From: Colwellia sp.
GTDB taxonomy: Bacteria > Pseudomonadota > Gammaproteobacteria > Enterobacterales > Alteromonadaceae
DNA length: 64,000 nt
Assembly (NCBI GenBank): GCA_013215295.1
Contig: JABSOZ010000002.1
Location: 186,001-250,000, forward strand
Direction of reading: 5' to 3'
Positions 46,204 to 56,500 of the stretch are shown piece after piece (positions within the stretch are counted from its first letter, which is position 1; every line of letters begins with the position of its first letter). The position numbers were made by a program, and so were the translations under genes. The notes beneath the pieces were generated by a model. That model was not told the DNA's origin and searched no databases. It worked only from the letters and a program-made list of their open reading frames with translations.

Positions 46204-48213
46204 TTAAGGACGGGCTAGTGGCCAGCTGCCGTAAAGACCACCGATAGCACCGATGCCATTCGCGCTATCGCTAGCAAGGAAATACAGAGGCAACCCTTTG
46301 TAAGCCCACTGAAAGGTATTGGTATTATCTTCACTACGTTCAATAATTGAGTACTCACCATATGCTTGATCAAGCGATGTAGCGTAAAGCGGTGGCCAAG
46401 TACTTGCACAGCTATCAAAACATGTGCTTTCGCCGGAGTTAGCGGTGTCATTGTCAAAGGTATAAAGCGTTATCCCTTGAAGTTCTTCGCCAGTTAGACC
46501 TTGGCTGTCTAATACGTCACCATGCGCAACTAACCGTAAACCATGTGTTGCATCATCATCTACTTTAACCGGTGCTGGCCGAGCGATATGCCATACAGAG
46601 CCTACATCTTCACCTTTGGTATCAGTAGCCGTTTCATCAGGTGTGAAAAAATATAATGGTTGACCATTAATTGCCCATTGCTTCATTTCATTACTACGTG
46701 TGATGATTGAAAACGGTGCTGTTGCTTCATCAGCATCAGTTGCTAATAATGCAGGCCATGCATCTAAACAAGCTTCTTCGCAGTTACTTGTACCGGCAGT
46801 ATCATTGTCAAAGGTATATAAAGCAAAACCTGACTTATCAGCTAATTCTTTAACAAATTCATCTGTATTTGGGTCGCGTGCGGTTATATACACTGAACCT
46901 ACTGTTGTTATTGTTGAACCTAAAGTATTCGTTTCTTCTTCAATAGCAGTAATGATTTTTGGTTCAACCAAATGCCAAACACCACCAACACCGTCACCAT
47001 TTATGTCGCCACGCGCTTCATCATCTTTGAAAAAGTATAATGGTTGGCCAGAATATGCCCATTGTTTAACGCCATCAGTACGCTCGAAAATAGTGTAATC
47101 GCCAATCGAAACTTCACCTTCATTAGGAACAAAGGCAGGCCAGCTGACTAAACATGACGTTTCACAGTTAGACGTTTCTGCGCCATCGTTGTCAAAAACA
47201 TACAAGTTAAAGCCATCTTTATCCATTTCAGTTACGCTAAAATCAGTGGTACTGTCGCCAACGGGCATTAACACATTAACTTTACCGGTAGCAGAAAGTG
47301 AACGGCCATTATCCGTAGTACGTTGAATGGCTGGTGTTTTTGTCGCGGTATGCCAAACATTATCAATCTCATCACCATTAACATCACCCGCTACAGCGTC
47401 ATTCTCAAAAAAGTAAAGTGGCTTACCTTTATATACCCATTGAACGTTACCATTAGTGACAGTAATAACACTCAACGGCGCCATCGCCATTGCACCTTCA
47501 TCCGCTAACAAAGGCGGCCATGCATTTATACAAGCACCTGCACAGGCAGAATCATCTATTGGGTCGTTATCAAACGTATACAGGGTTAAACCTTCTTTGA
47601 GTAGCCGTACGGCCTCAAGTGTACCTGCACTATCAGTCACTGATGCAATAGTTTCATTGCCAATGTAAGTATCAACACCATTAATTGTTGCGCTTGTTAA
47701 TGGCGTTGGACGTGATAAATGCCACACACCACCAATACCATCACCGTTGATATCACCTTGCGCGGTATCTTCAAACCATTGGTATAAAGGTATACCTTTA
47801 TAAGCCCATTGAGTATCGCCAGTGTCTCGAGTAATAATAGTCATAAAGTCAGTTGCAACTGCGCCATCGCCAGCTAATAAAGGGGGCCATTTACCTGCAC
47901 ACGTATCAGTATCTTCTGGAGTACCGATACAGGTTGAAGCATCGACTGAGTCATTGTCAAAGGTATAAAGTGATAAACCAGATTCGGCAATAATCAACGA
48001 ACCGCTGTCATTTATAACGCTAACAGAAGGGCTAGCAACTTGTGTTGGAAATACTAGAGATGCGACAACAGGACCGGGTGTGACATACGGCTCTGTTATG
48101 ACAACAGATTCTGTTTTTTTTGAATCAGAGCCTCCACATGCTGATAATACCGCCATACTCAAACTGGCGAGTAAAATTAGACCTACATTTGATTTTTTCA
48201 TTTTATTTTGCAT
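46204..48213 (-). CDS. Lipoprotein with five Yx(FWY)xxD secreted repeats (COG4315)
   Basis: A 669-residue lipoprotein: lipobox LSAC at about residue 26, then five tandem units of about 120 residues. Each has LYTFDND-like, WPPLLA-like and QWAYKGxPLYFF-like motifs, and paired cysteines (for example CETSC, CEEAC, CFDSC, CAGAC). This is the COG4315 family, known next to ECF sigma/anti-sigma genes in many bacteria. Function is unknown; the paired Cys and acidic motif may bind metal. GGA at 7-9 bp before ATG 48213 supports the start. Confidence 0.85.
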   Translation of the reverse strand: MQNKMKKSNVGLILLASLSMAVLSACGGSDSKKTESVVITEPYVTPGPVVASLVFPTQVASPSVSVINDSGSLIIAESGLSLYTFDNDSVDASTCIGTPEDTDTCAGKWPPLLAGDGAVATDFMTIITRDTGDTQWAYKGIPLYQWFEDTAQGDINGDGIGGVWHLSRPTPLTSATINGVDTYIGNETIASVTDSAGTLEAVRLLKEGLTLYTFDNDPIDDSACAGACINAWPPLLADEGAMAMAPLSVITVTNGNVQWVYKGKPLYFFENDAVAGDVNGDEIDNVWHTATKTPAIQRTTDNGRSLSATGKVNVLMPVGDSTTDFSVTEMDKDGFNLYVFDNDGAETSNCETSCLVSWPAFVPNEGEVSIGDYTIFERTDGVKQWAYSGQPLYFFKDDEARGDINGDGVGGVWHLVEPKIITAIEEETNTLGSTITTVGSVYITARDPNTDEFVKELADKSGFALYTFDNDTAGTSNCEEACLDAWPALLATDADEATAPFSIITRSNEMKQWAINGQPLYFFTPDETATDTKGEDVGSVWHIARPAPVKVDDDATHGLRLVAHGDVLDSQGLTGEELQGITLYTFDNDTANSGESTCFDSCASTWPPLYATSLDQAYGEYSIIERSEDNTNTFQWAYKGLPLYFLASDSANGIGAIGGLYGSWPLARP

Positions 48214-48683
48214 GACATATTCCGTCCAATTCAATTTAATTAATAAGTTTCATCAAGTAATACGCCATCGATTGAAAATAGTTGCAGCTAAACTTAAATA
48301 AATTAACTTATTTTAAATACTCAATGAAAGAACATAAAAAAGGGCAACAACACCTTAATGTTATTACCCTAACTTCCGGAGGTTTTCACGCTACTTTATT
48401 TTTGTCGTAATTCGTCGTTGATTAAATATGAAATTTAGAAATAATACACCCAAATGTTACGAGTTGATTAAATGAACATCGCGCTGTTGTGAATAGAAAA
48501 CTTTATGAAGTTAACCAACCACCTAGTTATTTTATTGATATGCCAGTTAACGGACATGGCGTACTTATAGATTCTAAATGGATAGTCACTGAATCTCACA
48601 CAACTTCACTTTAATATCTAACAATAATTGTGCTAAATTTAGTACAAGTTAAAACGAGTAATCACAAAATATAAGCGATAATT
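48214..48683. other. Leader and promoter region of the sigma-linked cluster
   Basis: This 470-bp gap separates the minus-strand cluster from a plus-strand DUF1801 gene. It contains the terminator-like hairpin at 48336-48370, close to 120 bp upstream of the first cluster gene, and a palindrome-like CCTCCGGAAG stretch next to it (about 48372-48385). The hairpin could be an attenuator inside a long leader, or end an unseen short RNA. No known riboswitch was recognised. Confidence 0.4.
48336..48370 (-). terminator. Terminator-like hairpin upstream of the cluster
   Basis: On the minus strand AGGGTAATAACA (48370-48359) pairs with TGTTGTTGCCCT (48352-48341) using two wobble pairs, followed by six T. 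There is no gene upstream of it on that strand, and the next gene begins 123 bp later. A closely similar hairpin lies at 51709-51744 on the other strand. Confidence 0.7.
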
Positions 48684-49136
48684 ATGCAGACCATACAACA
48701 AGAAGTAACCTCCTATATCGACAATCTAAGTGAAGACAGACAAAACGTGATAAATAAATTACGCGCTATAATTATTGATAATTTGCCTGCAGGATTTCAG
48801 GAAGTTTATTCATATAAAATGATAGGTTACGTTGTACCACACAGTATTTATCCCAATGGGTATCATTGCGACACTGCCCTGCCTTTACCTTTTATAAATA
48901 TTGCCTCGCAAAAAAACTTCATTGCGATTTATCATATGGGAATTTATAGTGATAAAAGTTTATTAGAGTGGTTCAAAGCACAGTACCCAAAACATTGCAC
49001 GACTAAACTAGACATGGGCAAGTCATGTATACGTTTTAAAAATATGAATAAAATTCCATTTGAATTAATCGGTGAACTCGCCTCAAAAGTCACCGTTGAA
49101 CAATGGATTGATTTATATGAAAAGGCGACAAAATAA
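48684..49136 (+). CDS. DUF1801 protein
   Basis: A 150-residue cytoplasmic protein of the DUF1801 (YdhG-like) family. Segments are INKLRAIIIDNLPAGFQEVYSYKMIGY (cited in part), the C-terminal LDMGKSCIRFKN and IPFELIGELASKVTVEQW. No catalytic function is known. Stands alone. Confidence 0.8.
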   Translation: MQTIQQEVTSYIDNLSEDRQNVINKLRAIIIDNLPAGFQEVYSYKMIGYVVPHSIYPNGYHCDTALPLPFINIASQKNFIAIYHMGIYSDKSLLEWFKAQYPKHCTTKLDMGKSCIRFKNMNKIPFELIGELASKVTVEQWIDLYEKATK

Positions 49137-49213
49137 CGAACTTTAATAAGGTCTATTCGTTTTCTGCTATTGTCCTTTCAGCTACATGTTGATAAAAAAT
49201 AGAGATAAACATT

Positions 49214-50413
49214 TTATTTTAATGACTTAACGATCTCGCGAAAAAACGCTATTGTTTCTTGTTTTGAGTTTAATTTGTCTTGAAATAGTTTATCCGCACT
49301 ATTTTTTACAATCACAATATTTTCTTTTTGATTTACGTAAATATATTGCCCGTAAACGCCAACACAAAAAAATTCACCTGCTTCTGCTAAAGTTGGTAAC
49401 CAAATTTGATAACCATACCCGAGTTTATCTTTAGTTGACTTTAAATGCTCAGCCATTGCTGTAGTGGCCGACTTTATCCAATCTGAAGAAATCAATTGCT
49501 CATCTTGCCACTGCCCATCATTGACTAATAAACGACCAAAACGTGCATAATCACGTGTAGTAACATTAAGACCACCTAGGGCAAAAGCGGCACCTTGTGA
49601 ATCTATGATCCAGTCTGCGTTACTTTCCATGCCTAATTTTTGCCAGATATTTTCTTGAAGAAGTAATGCTAACGACTTTCCTGAAACCCTTCTAACGATC
49701 ATACCTATAACATGAGTATCCATACTTACGTAATGGAATTTTTTCCCAGACTCAGATTCAGCTTCAAGTGCTGTGGTCATTTCATCTAATGAACCGCCAA
49801 TGGCTAAAACCCTGCCCATTTTATTAATGTCTGAATTAAAGTCCTGATAATCCTCATTCCATTTAACACCCGATGACATTTGCAACACATGTTTGACTTT
49901 GACATTCTCATAACCTGAACTTTTCAGTTCAGGTAAATAAAAATCGACATTTTTCTCAATATCAATTTTTCCTGCATCTACCTGCATACCAAATAGAATA
50001 GACACGAACGACTTTGCCATTGACCATGAAATTCGTTTATCCATAGGTTGAGTGCCTAAGAAATAATTTTCAAAGGTAATTTGATCGTTTTTTAACACCA
50101 GTAGCGCTGTGGTTGCCCTTCGGGTAAGAAATTCATCAACCGATATTGATTTTTCACGGTAGGTGAATGTATCTGGCAAAGATATTAATGATGTTTCAAA
50201 CTCAAAAGTTTCTTCACTTTTTTGCACCGATTGAGTGATAAAGGCTTTATTCATATTTGAAAAGTTATCAACGATTAATTCACTATCGAATAACGTAATA
50301 ACACTATGCAGGCGATTAACTTTTTCCCAATTAAATGTGACTAAAACAATGATAATTACAAGAGCAGTGAGAAGAGTAATTTTACTTATTTTGAAAAAAC
50401 GTTGCATATCCAT
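49214..50413 (-). CDS. Serine hydrolase of the beta-lactamase fold
   Basis: A 399-residue membrane-anchored protein (one N-terminal helix about 8-25) of the class C beta-lactamase/esterase family. The SxxK nucleophile motif SMAK (in RISWSMAKSF) and a Tyr-x-Ser motif (YVS) are seen. Such enzymes act as esterases or on peptides; resistance to beta-lactams is not implied. ATG 50407 is an equally likely start. Not linked to neighbours. Confidence 0.8.
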   Translation of the reverse strand: MDMQRFFKISKITLLTALVIIIVLVTFNWEKVNRLHSVITLFDSELIVDNFSNMNKAFITQSVQKSEETFEFETSLISLPDTFTYREKSISVDEFLTRRATTALLVLKNDQITFENYFLGTQPMDKRISWSMAKSFVSILFGMQVDAGKIDIEKNVDFYLPELKSSGYENVKVKHVLQMSSGVKWNEDYQDFNSDINKMGRVLAIGGSLDEMTTALEAESESGKKFHYVSMDTHVIGMIVRRVSGKSLALLLQENIWQKLGMESNADWIIDSQGAAFALGGLNVTTRDYARFGRLLVNDGQWQDEQLISSDWIKSATTAMAEHLKSTKDKLGYGYQIWLPTLAEAGEFFCVGVYGQYIYVNQKENIVIVKNSADKLFQDKLNSKQETIAFFREIVKSLK

Positions 50414-50762
50414 ACTCTTAATTATTATTATTATGTTAGTTAATGACGAGTTAATTTATATGAATTATCAGACTATTACAAACATCACTGACAACTGACC
50501 TGTCCACATATTTAAATAATGACTGTAGAGCCATTTCATCTTGGACAATACTGAAACTTGAACCTAATACTTAATAGATATAAAATTAATATAGTTTTAG
50601 ATGTGTGCATTTCGTAATACATTAGAACTCGATTCGCCGTCGAGTTTTTTTGTGCCTTAAAATACATATTAAAAAGCAATCGCCGCAATAGCGCCCATAC
50701 AGTCATTTACTAATAGCCATAGCTTTGTAAAATTAGCAATCAGGCCATTATAGGAAAACACC
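50414..50762. other. Gap with an isolated terminator
   Basis: This 349-bp gap holds the hairpin at 50626-50651 and otherwise shows no ORF. The promoters of the hydrolase and OmpA-like genes must be here. Confidence 0.35.
50626..50651 (+). terminator. Isolated intrinsic terminator (possible small RNA end)
   Basis: AACTCGA (50626-50632) pairs with TCGAGTT (50640-50646), followed by a run of T. No plus-strand gene lies between 49136 and 50762, so it may end a small RNA starting after about 50450, or a long 3' extension of the DUF1801 transcript. Confidence 0.7.
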
Positions 50763-51425
50763 ATGAAAAAAATCATCACCACAGCCTCGGCCCTACTTTT
50801 ATTACAAGCCTGTACAACATTTGATCCCTACACAGGGGAAAGTAAAACGACCGCTACCGCAATAGGCGCAGCAGCAGGTGCCGGTTTAGGAGCTGTCATC
50901 GCCTATATTGACAATAAAGATAAAGACAGCAGAACACGCAATAAGCGCATTCTTGCAGCAGCAACAGGCGGAGCAGCTATCGGTGGAGGCATTGGCTATT
51001 ATATGGATGCTCAAGAAGCAAAATTGCGTAAGCAACTGCGTGATAGTGGCGTAAGTATTCAACGTGAAGGTGACAAAATCAATTTAATTATGCCTGGCAA
51101 TATTACCTTTGCAACTAACAGTTCTAACATCAACACCAATTTTACTAGTGTGTTAAATTCTGTAGCAATAGTACTTGAAGAATATAATAAAACTCTTATT
51201 GTCGTTTCTGGACATACCGACTCTTACGGTTCTCTCCAGCATAACCAAAAGCTATCAGAAAGCCGTGCTGATTCTGTTGCTAATTACCTGAGTGGTCAAA
51301 AAATCATGAGTGAACGTCTTGAAGTAGTAGGCTTTGGCGAAACAAAGCCCGCAGCAAACAACAAGACAGCTGAAGGTCGTGAGCTGAACCGCCGTGTTGA
51401 AATAACATTATTACCTATTACATAG
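50763..51425 (+). CDS. OmpA-like lipoprotein (YfiB/YiaD type)
   Basis: A 220-residue outer-membrane lipoprotein: lipobox LQAC at about residue 16, a glycine-rich hydrophobic segment (glycine-zipper, about 30-85) and a C-terminal OmpA domain (about 110-215). The peptidoglycan-binding features are VVSGHTDSYGS, LSESRADSVANYL and the GRELNRRVEI end. Likely tethers the outer membrane to the wall. Well-formed gene with its own terminator context unclear. Confidence 0.9.
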   Translation: MKKIITTASALLLLQACTTFDPYTGESKTTATAIGAAAGAGLGAVIAYIDNKDKDSRTRNKRILAAATGGAAIGGGIGYYMDAQEAKLRKQLRDSGVSIQREGDKINLIMPGNITFATNSSNINTNFTSVLNSVAIVLEEYNKTLIVVSGHTDSYGSLQHNQKLSESRADSVANYLSGQKIMSERLEVVGFGETKPAANNKTAEGRELNRRVEITLLPIT

Positions 51426-51708
51426 TCGTAAAATTTAATATTTACCAGCATCTTAACGCTAGTCGCTATGATGCTGGTTATATACCTAACTTAGATCGTT
51501 CAACTTACAGATTAAACATAGTTGGATGCCAACTTCATGGTATATAACATTATCAAGTAGAACCGAACCTCAACTTGTAAATATTTTGTTTTTCAACCTC
51601 TCCTTCAAACCATAAACCTAATATCGTCTATGTATACTTTCTAACTGATGAAAATATAGCCTAGTTAACTTTCGCTGCTATTCGTCAATCGAACATAACG
51701 TCTGCTCA

Positions 51709-51744
51709 AAAAAGGGTAATAATATTGCTGCTATTGCCCTTTTT
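51709..51744 (+). terminator. Intrinsic terminator
   Basis: AAAAAGGGTAATA (51709-51721) pairs with TATTGCCCTTTTT (51732-51744) around a 10-nt loop, with one T-G wobble; the 3' arm supplies the T-run. It lies about 285 bp past the OmpA-like gene stop. It resembles the hairpin at 48336-48370. Confidence 0.75.
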
Positions 51745-52057
51745 ACTTTAACCCTTTGTCTTAAAAGGTATGATGCTCTAAAACCATATATTAGGAGGCC
51801 TAGATCACTCGTTCAATTTATCCGGTTGATGATCTTCTTGATGAAAGTTCGAATCTAACTCGATAGATTCTAGTTCCGACTCATAATAGCGGCTTCACCT
51901 AGGCTTAAGGGTTATATACTGTCGTTTGAATCAATTAACACAATGACATGGAACAATTTTACTGATATTGATCCAATGAAGTCACAAGATGTTGATAAAA
52001 TGATTTTATCCGACTTTTGTATTTAAGGCCTATCCGATAAACGAATCACACCATTTC

Positions 52058-52228
52058 TTATTCTCCAGAAAACTGAATGTTTACTCGTGTTAAATTCGAA
52101 TAATTATCGGTTTCAAATTGGATCATAGGACCGATTGCCAATCCCAGTTCAACGACAGCATGTAAATCAGAACAATGATTACTTTGATAGTTGACTTGAT
52201 CACTTTTTAATATAGAAGATTCTTTTAA
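52058..52228 (-). pseudogene. Possible gene fragment
   Basis: An open frame of about 57 codons without a start ends at 52058. Its translation looks protein-like (segments LHAVVELGLAIGPMIQFE and LTRVNIQFSGE) but matches no family I can name. The frame upstream is closed by a stop, so it may be the end of a decayed gene. Chance open reading is not excluded. Confidence 0.3.
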
Positions 52229-52464
52229 GGATTATAGATTTTGTTTACCGCTACTTTGCACCGGCCACAAATGATGGTTGTACACTTTAAGTGGTGCGAA
52301 ATTCATAAGTGAAAAAATCAGCCAACTTTTGACTCTTTTTAGTGAAAAATCATTTGACTATTTGTAATGTTAAAATGTAAATCATAGAAAAATATTAGCC
52401 CACTATCGGTGATCTCTTATGACATCGAGAGATAATATTGGTAAATATGCCTTAATATTCAGAA

Positions 52465-53247
52465 CTACTGTAAGTATGGCTTATAATCAGTGATATTATA
52501 TTTTCGATTTAATTCGCTAAGTAATGTCTTATTTGTGTTTAAAAACTCATTGAATTCTTTGATCACTTTAGGGTATTTTATTGTTGAAAAGTGAAACGCA
52601 TAAACATCATATCGAAACCTTTTGTCGATCGTTACAATATCAGATGACTCACCTAGTTCTTTAAGATAATAACTAATAACACTCGGCTCTATGTCTATAC
52701 CATCAACATTTTTTTCTAATAGTTGTCGAACTAATATTTTAGTAGAAACATCTTCATAAAGCTTAACATCACCACTCTTTATTTGTTCTATCCACGTTGT
52801 TGGGTAGAAACCTAAGAGCGTACCTAAAGACGTAAATTCAGATGTATTCTGTTTAAGAAATGATTTTAATACTGTAGTCCCTGCCACCAGCTTAATTGTT
52901 GGTTGACTAAATGTATATTTACTTTTTAACGAAGGATCTGGGTACCAACGTGAGCTATCAGGGTATTTAAAGTCAATTTTTTCTTCGAGTAACCATTTAT
53001 CAAATCGTTTGATCGGTAAAGGTAAATAAGTGAACTTATAACCTCTTGACGCAGCAAACTTATTTAAAAGCTCTTTTGCATAGGTTTCTCGTTTTGTTTT
53101 AAATTCAAATAGTGGGTAATAATAGACATCTTCAACACCAATAATGAATTCCTGTGCCTTCAATTTTTGATTGAAAAATAGAATTAGCGCAATGAACAAA
53201 AAATGCGAAGTTTTAAATATTCTATTTACTTTTGTTAATGTGGTCAT
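52465..53247 (-). CDS. Periplasmic solute-binding-like protein (SBP_bac_3 type)
   Basis: A 260-residue protein with a signal peptide (cleaved near KAQ-EF). The pattern resembles the family 3 solute-binding fold, for example KELLNKFAASRGYKFTYLPLP and LVRQLLEKNVDGIDIEPSVI. There is no transporter beside it. It is common for such stand-alone proteins in Alteromonadales to be sensors or remnants. Ligand unknown. Confidence 0.7.
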   Translation of the reverse strand: MTTLTKVNRIFKTSHFLFIALILFFNQKLKAQEFIIGVEDVYYYPLFEFKTKRETYAKELLNKFAASRGYKFTYLPLPIKRFDKWLLEEKIDFKYPDSSRWYPDPSLKSKYTFSQPTIKLVAGTTVLKSFLKQNTSEFTSLGTLLGFYPTTWIEQIKSGDVKLYEDVSTKILVRQLLEKNVDGIDIEPSVISYYLKELGESSDIVTIDKRFRYDVYAFHFSTIKYPKVIKEFNEFLNTNKTLLSELNRKYNITDYKPYLQ

Positions 53248-53583
53248 TTCTATTCCATTAATGAATATTTGTCATATGAGCAGCAAAGCATCGAACATTT
53301 AAAAGTAATATTAACGTTTTAAACTTGTAATTTCATTCTTGCTTATTGTTACTTTTTTAACTAACAATTTAGTGTTCCCCCTCAACAGGCAAGGCTTTAC
53401 TTTAGAACAAAACATTCCACTTAAACAAATACTATAGAGAAGGCCTAAATCATCAGTTTAAATATCCAATCTAACGTTCTGCGTTACAAAATCAAACATT
53501 AGTCGTTGTTTTTCTATGAGGAATTATTACGACACAATAACGGGCATTAAGACAATTAACCAATTAACCAATTTAAAAAGGGT
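53248..53583. other. Gap between binding-protein gene and hybrid kinase
   Basis: This 336-bp AT-rich gap carries a copy of a shared motif (53438-53460), probably in the promoter of the minus-strand binding-protein gene. No ORF is seen. Confidence 0.4.
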
Positions 53584-56500
53584 TTAGTTGTTGTGCTCTA
53601 CATTGTCTGTAAGCCAGTGTAATAGTTTCACTATTAACATATCTGCGTCTATAGGTTTAGATAAATAATCGTCCATGCCTGCATCAAGACACTTTTGTTT
53701 ATCATCTGCCATAGCATTTGCTGTCATAGCAATGATGGGAATTTTTCTGTTTAGTTCACCAGCTTTCGCAGCTCGTATTTGGCGGCTAGCTTCATAACCA
53801 TCCATGTCAGGCATTTGACAATCCATCAACACTACATCGTAACGCCGAGTTGATTTATCCAGCAATAACGGTTCTTGCTTTAATTTTTCTACACATTCAA
53901 CACCATTGTTAGCAATATCAATAAAATGTAAACCTAGTTTGTTAAGGATGCCTTTTGCTACCATTTGATTAATACGATTATCTTCTACTAATAATATTCG
54001 CTTATGCTTAATACTCTCTAGGTCTGAGTCGTTGAAGTTTTTATTTTTTGCAGGAATTAATGTTTTTAAATAATGGCTAGTCACGAGAGGGTTAGCGTCA
54101 TCAAGCACCTCCCCTCCTTTTGTCACGACAGACAAAGCGCCAAAAATATCCGCAGTCGTTGCTGGTTTAGGAAAATAGCAGTCAAAGCCTAAATCAGCAA
54201 AATAACGTGCATCACCAATATGTCCCATGGAAGTCATCATAACTAGCTTCATTTGATCAAGGCGTTTATCATTTCTGATAAGTTTACCTAATTCAGCGCC
54301 GTCCATATCGGGCATTTGCATATCAAGGATTGCGACATCAAAAGGTAACTTGTTATCATCTAGATATTCTTGTTCACAAAGTAACAATGCTTGTTGGCCA
54401 CTGTCAGCTTCAAAAACAGTCGCCCCCCAATGCTCAAGTTGTCCACGTATAACTTCTCTATTCGTCACATTGTCATCTACTATGAGTAGTTTTAGATGAC
54501 TTATATCAACTTCAGGCATTACCTTTTGAGATTTATTACTTTTCTGCAGGATTACATAAAAATTAAAACAGCTTCCTTGCCCTAATTTACTGGTCACGTT
54601 AATGTCACCACCCATCAGATTACAGAGTTTTTTTACAATAGCTAACCCTAAGCCAGTACCACCAAATTTACGCGTTGTAGAAGCGTCAACTTGACTAAAC
54701 GAGTCAAATAACGAAGAAATTTTATCATCGGGAATGCCAAGACCTGTATCACTAATATTACAATTTAAACGCCAAGATGAGTCATCGTTAGGCAGTAATT
54801 CCGCACTAATAATAATTTCGCCTTTGGCGGTGAATTTAGTCGCGTTACTGACGATATTAGATATGATTTGTCGCAGCCGACTAGGATCACCTGTTACTAT
54901 AGATTCTTCAACTTTAGTGACGTCTAGGATGAGTTCAAGGTTCTTAACCTGAGCCTGTAACCCCATTGCTTCAGAAAGTTCGCCAAGCATACTTCGTAGA
55001 TTGAAATCGATACTTTCTAGTTCCACTTTACCCGCATCTGCTTTAGAAAAATCCAAAATATCATTAATTAAATTGAGTAACGATCTTGCGCTGCCCATAG
55101 CAATATTGACTCGATGGTGTTGTTCATTATTTAAATCAGTATCAATGACTAACCCCAACATACCAAGTACTCCATTCATTGGTGTACGTATTTCATGGCT
55201 CATACTGGCTAGGAAATCACTTTTTGCAATAACGGCTTGTTGTGCTTCCTCTGTTGCTTTTATAAGCTTTTCTTCGTCATTTTTTCGAGCTGAAATGTCC
55301 AGATGAGTACCTACCATGCGCTTGGGTTTTCCATCCTCAAACCATTCCACTACTTTCCCAGAGTCTAGTACCCATACCCAATGACCTGCTTTATGTTTCA
55401 TTCGCGCTTCATAGTTATATCTTTCAGTTGCCCCGCTCCAATGTTGCTCTAATAACTCATCAGAACGTTTTAGGTCGTCCGGATGAGCATGCTTTATCCA
55501 CGTATTAATGTCACAAGGACTCAATTCTTCGAGGGTATAACCAATTATTTCAGCCCAACGCTTATTAAAGGTAACCTCGCCAGTCTGAACTTGCCAATCC
55601 CAAATGCCTGCTGCTGTACTATCAATAACGAGTGCTAATTGCTCACTGCTTTCTTTTAGCTCAAGTAGCGCTGACTGTCTTAATTCAGATTCACTATGTA
55701 AGTTTTCAATAGAAGTCATATTTTTGCTTAGCTTCTTGACCATGCTATTAAAATCTCTCCCTAAATCTCCTATCTCATCCTCCCCTAGATCGTCTATCTG
55801 ATACTCTAGTTCACCTTGACCAACTCCTTTAGTAAATAGATGCAGCTGCTCTATTCGGCGTAATAAAAGTTTTCCTAGTAAGAAGTAAAGCAATAGACTC
55901 ATCACCAATACACTCACAGTACCCAGAATCAAAATGTTTATACCTAATGTTTGAACAACTTTCAGTTCAACATTACGATTGAATATTAATAGAGAAATAA
56001 GATCTGTTTTACCTACGGTAAATCGCTTTTCGGAGAGAAGTTCATTGGGATTGTTTTTGTATAGACTGTTCTCACTATGCTGAGTAACGATATTATTTTT
56101 TTGATTATATCGCGCGATAATAACTTCATTTTTATCATTTTTAATAATTGCACCAATCAATGAACTTTTAGCAGCCGCTAACTCAGCAATATCCGCATCT
56201 AATTGATTTATTACAATCCGTCGCCAGTCGATACTAATAACTAATTCACCAATAACTTTACCGCGTTTATGAATATTAACGCTGTACCACTGAGCTATGC
56301 CATCATCCATGCCTATCAGAGGTAAATACTCATCTTGACCAATTGAGCTGATCCCAACAAAGTTTTTATCGGCTTGCTCATATAGTGGGTGCTGGTGAAT
56401 ATTTTTTAGCAATAGTTCCTCACCATTTATTCTTTTCTTATTACTATTACGTGTGCTCGTAGAGAAAACAGTGCCATCTAATTCGGTGACAAGAATATAA

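Larger units (their letters stand above)
51426..52464. other. 1-kb gap with decayed sequence
   Basis: A long stretch without intact genes. It holds a terminator hairpin (51709-51744), a copy of a shared motif (51794-51818), a stray open frame on the plus strand ending at about 52026 and another on the minus strand (52058-52228). It may be a decayed region between the OmpA-like gene and a binding-protein gene. No transposase remains are seen. Confidence 0.5.

Noticed and set aside
46700-47098. 132-codon ORF opposite the repeat lipoprotein
   Set aside because: Antisense shadow of repeats; no ribosome site.
48371-48390. CCTCCGG stretch recalling a cyclic-di-GMP (GEMM) riboswitch
   Set aside because: The rest of the GEMM consensus and paired stems are missing.
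49214-50413. Antibiotic-resistance beta-lactamase
   Set aside because: Only the general fold and SxxK are seen; such proteins are usually esterases or peptidases, and the genomic context gives no support.
51846-51862. GTTCGAATC resembling a tRNA T-loop
   Set aside because: No T-stem, acceptor stem or anticodon arm can be formed around it.
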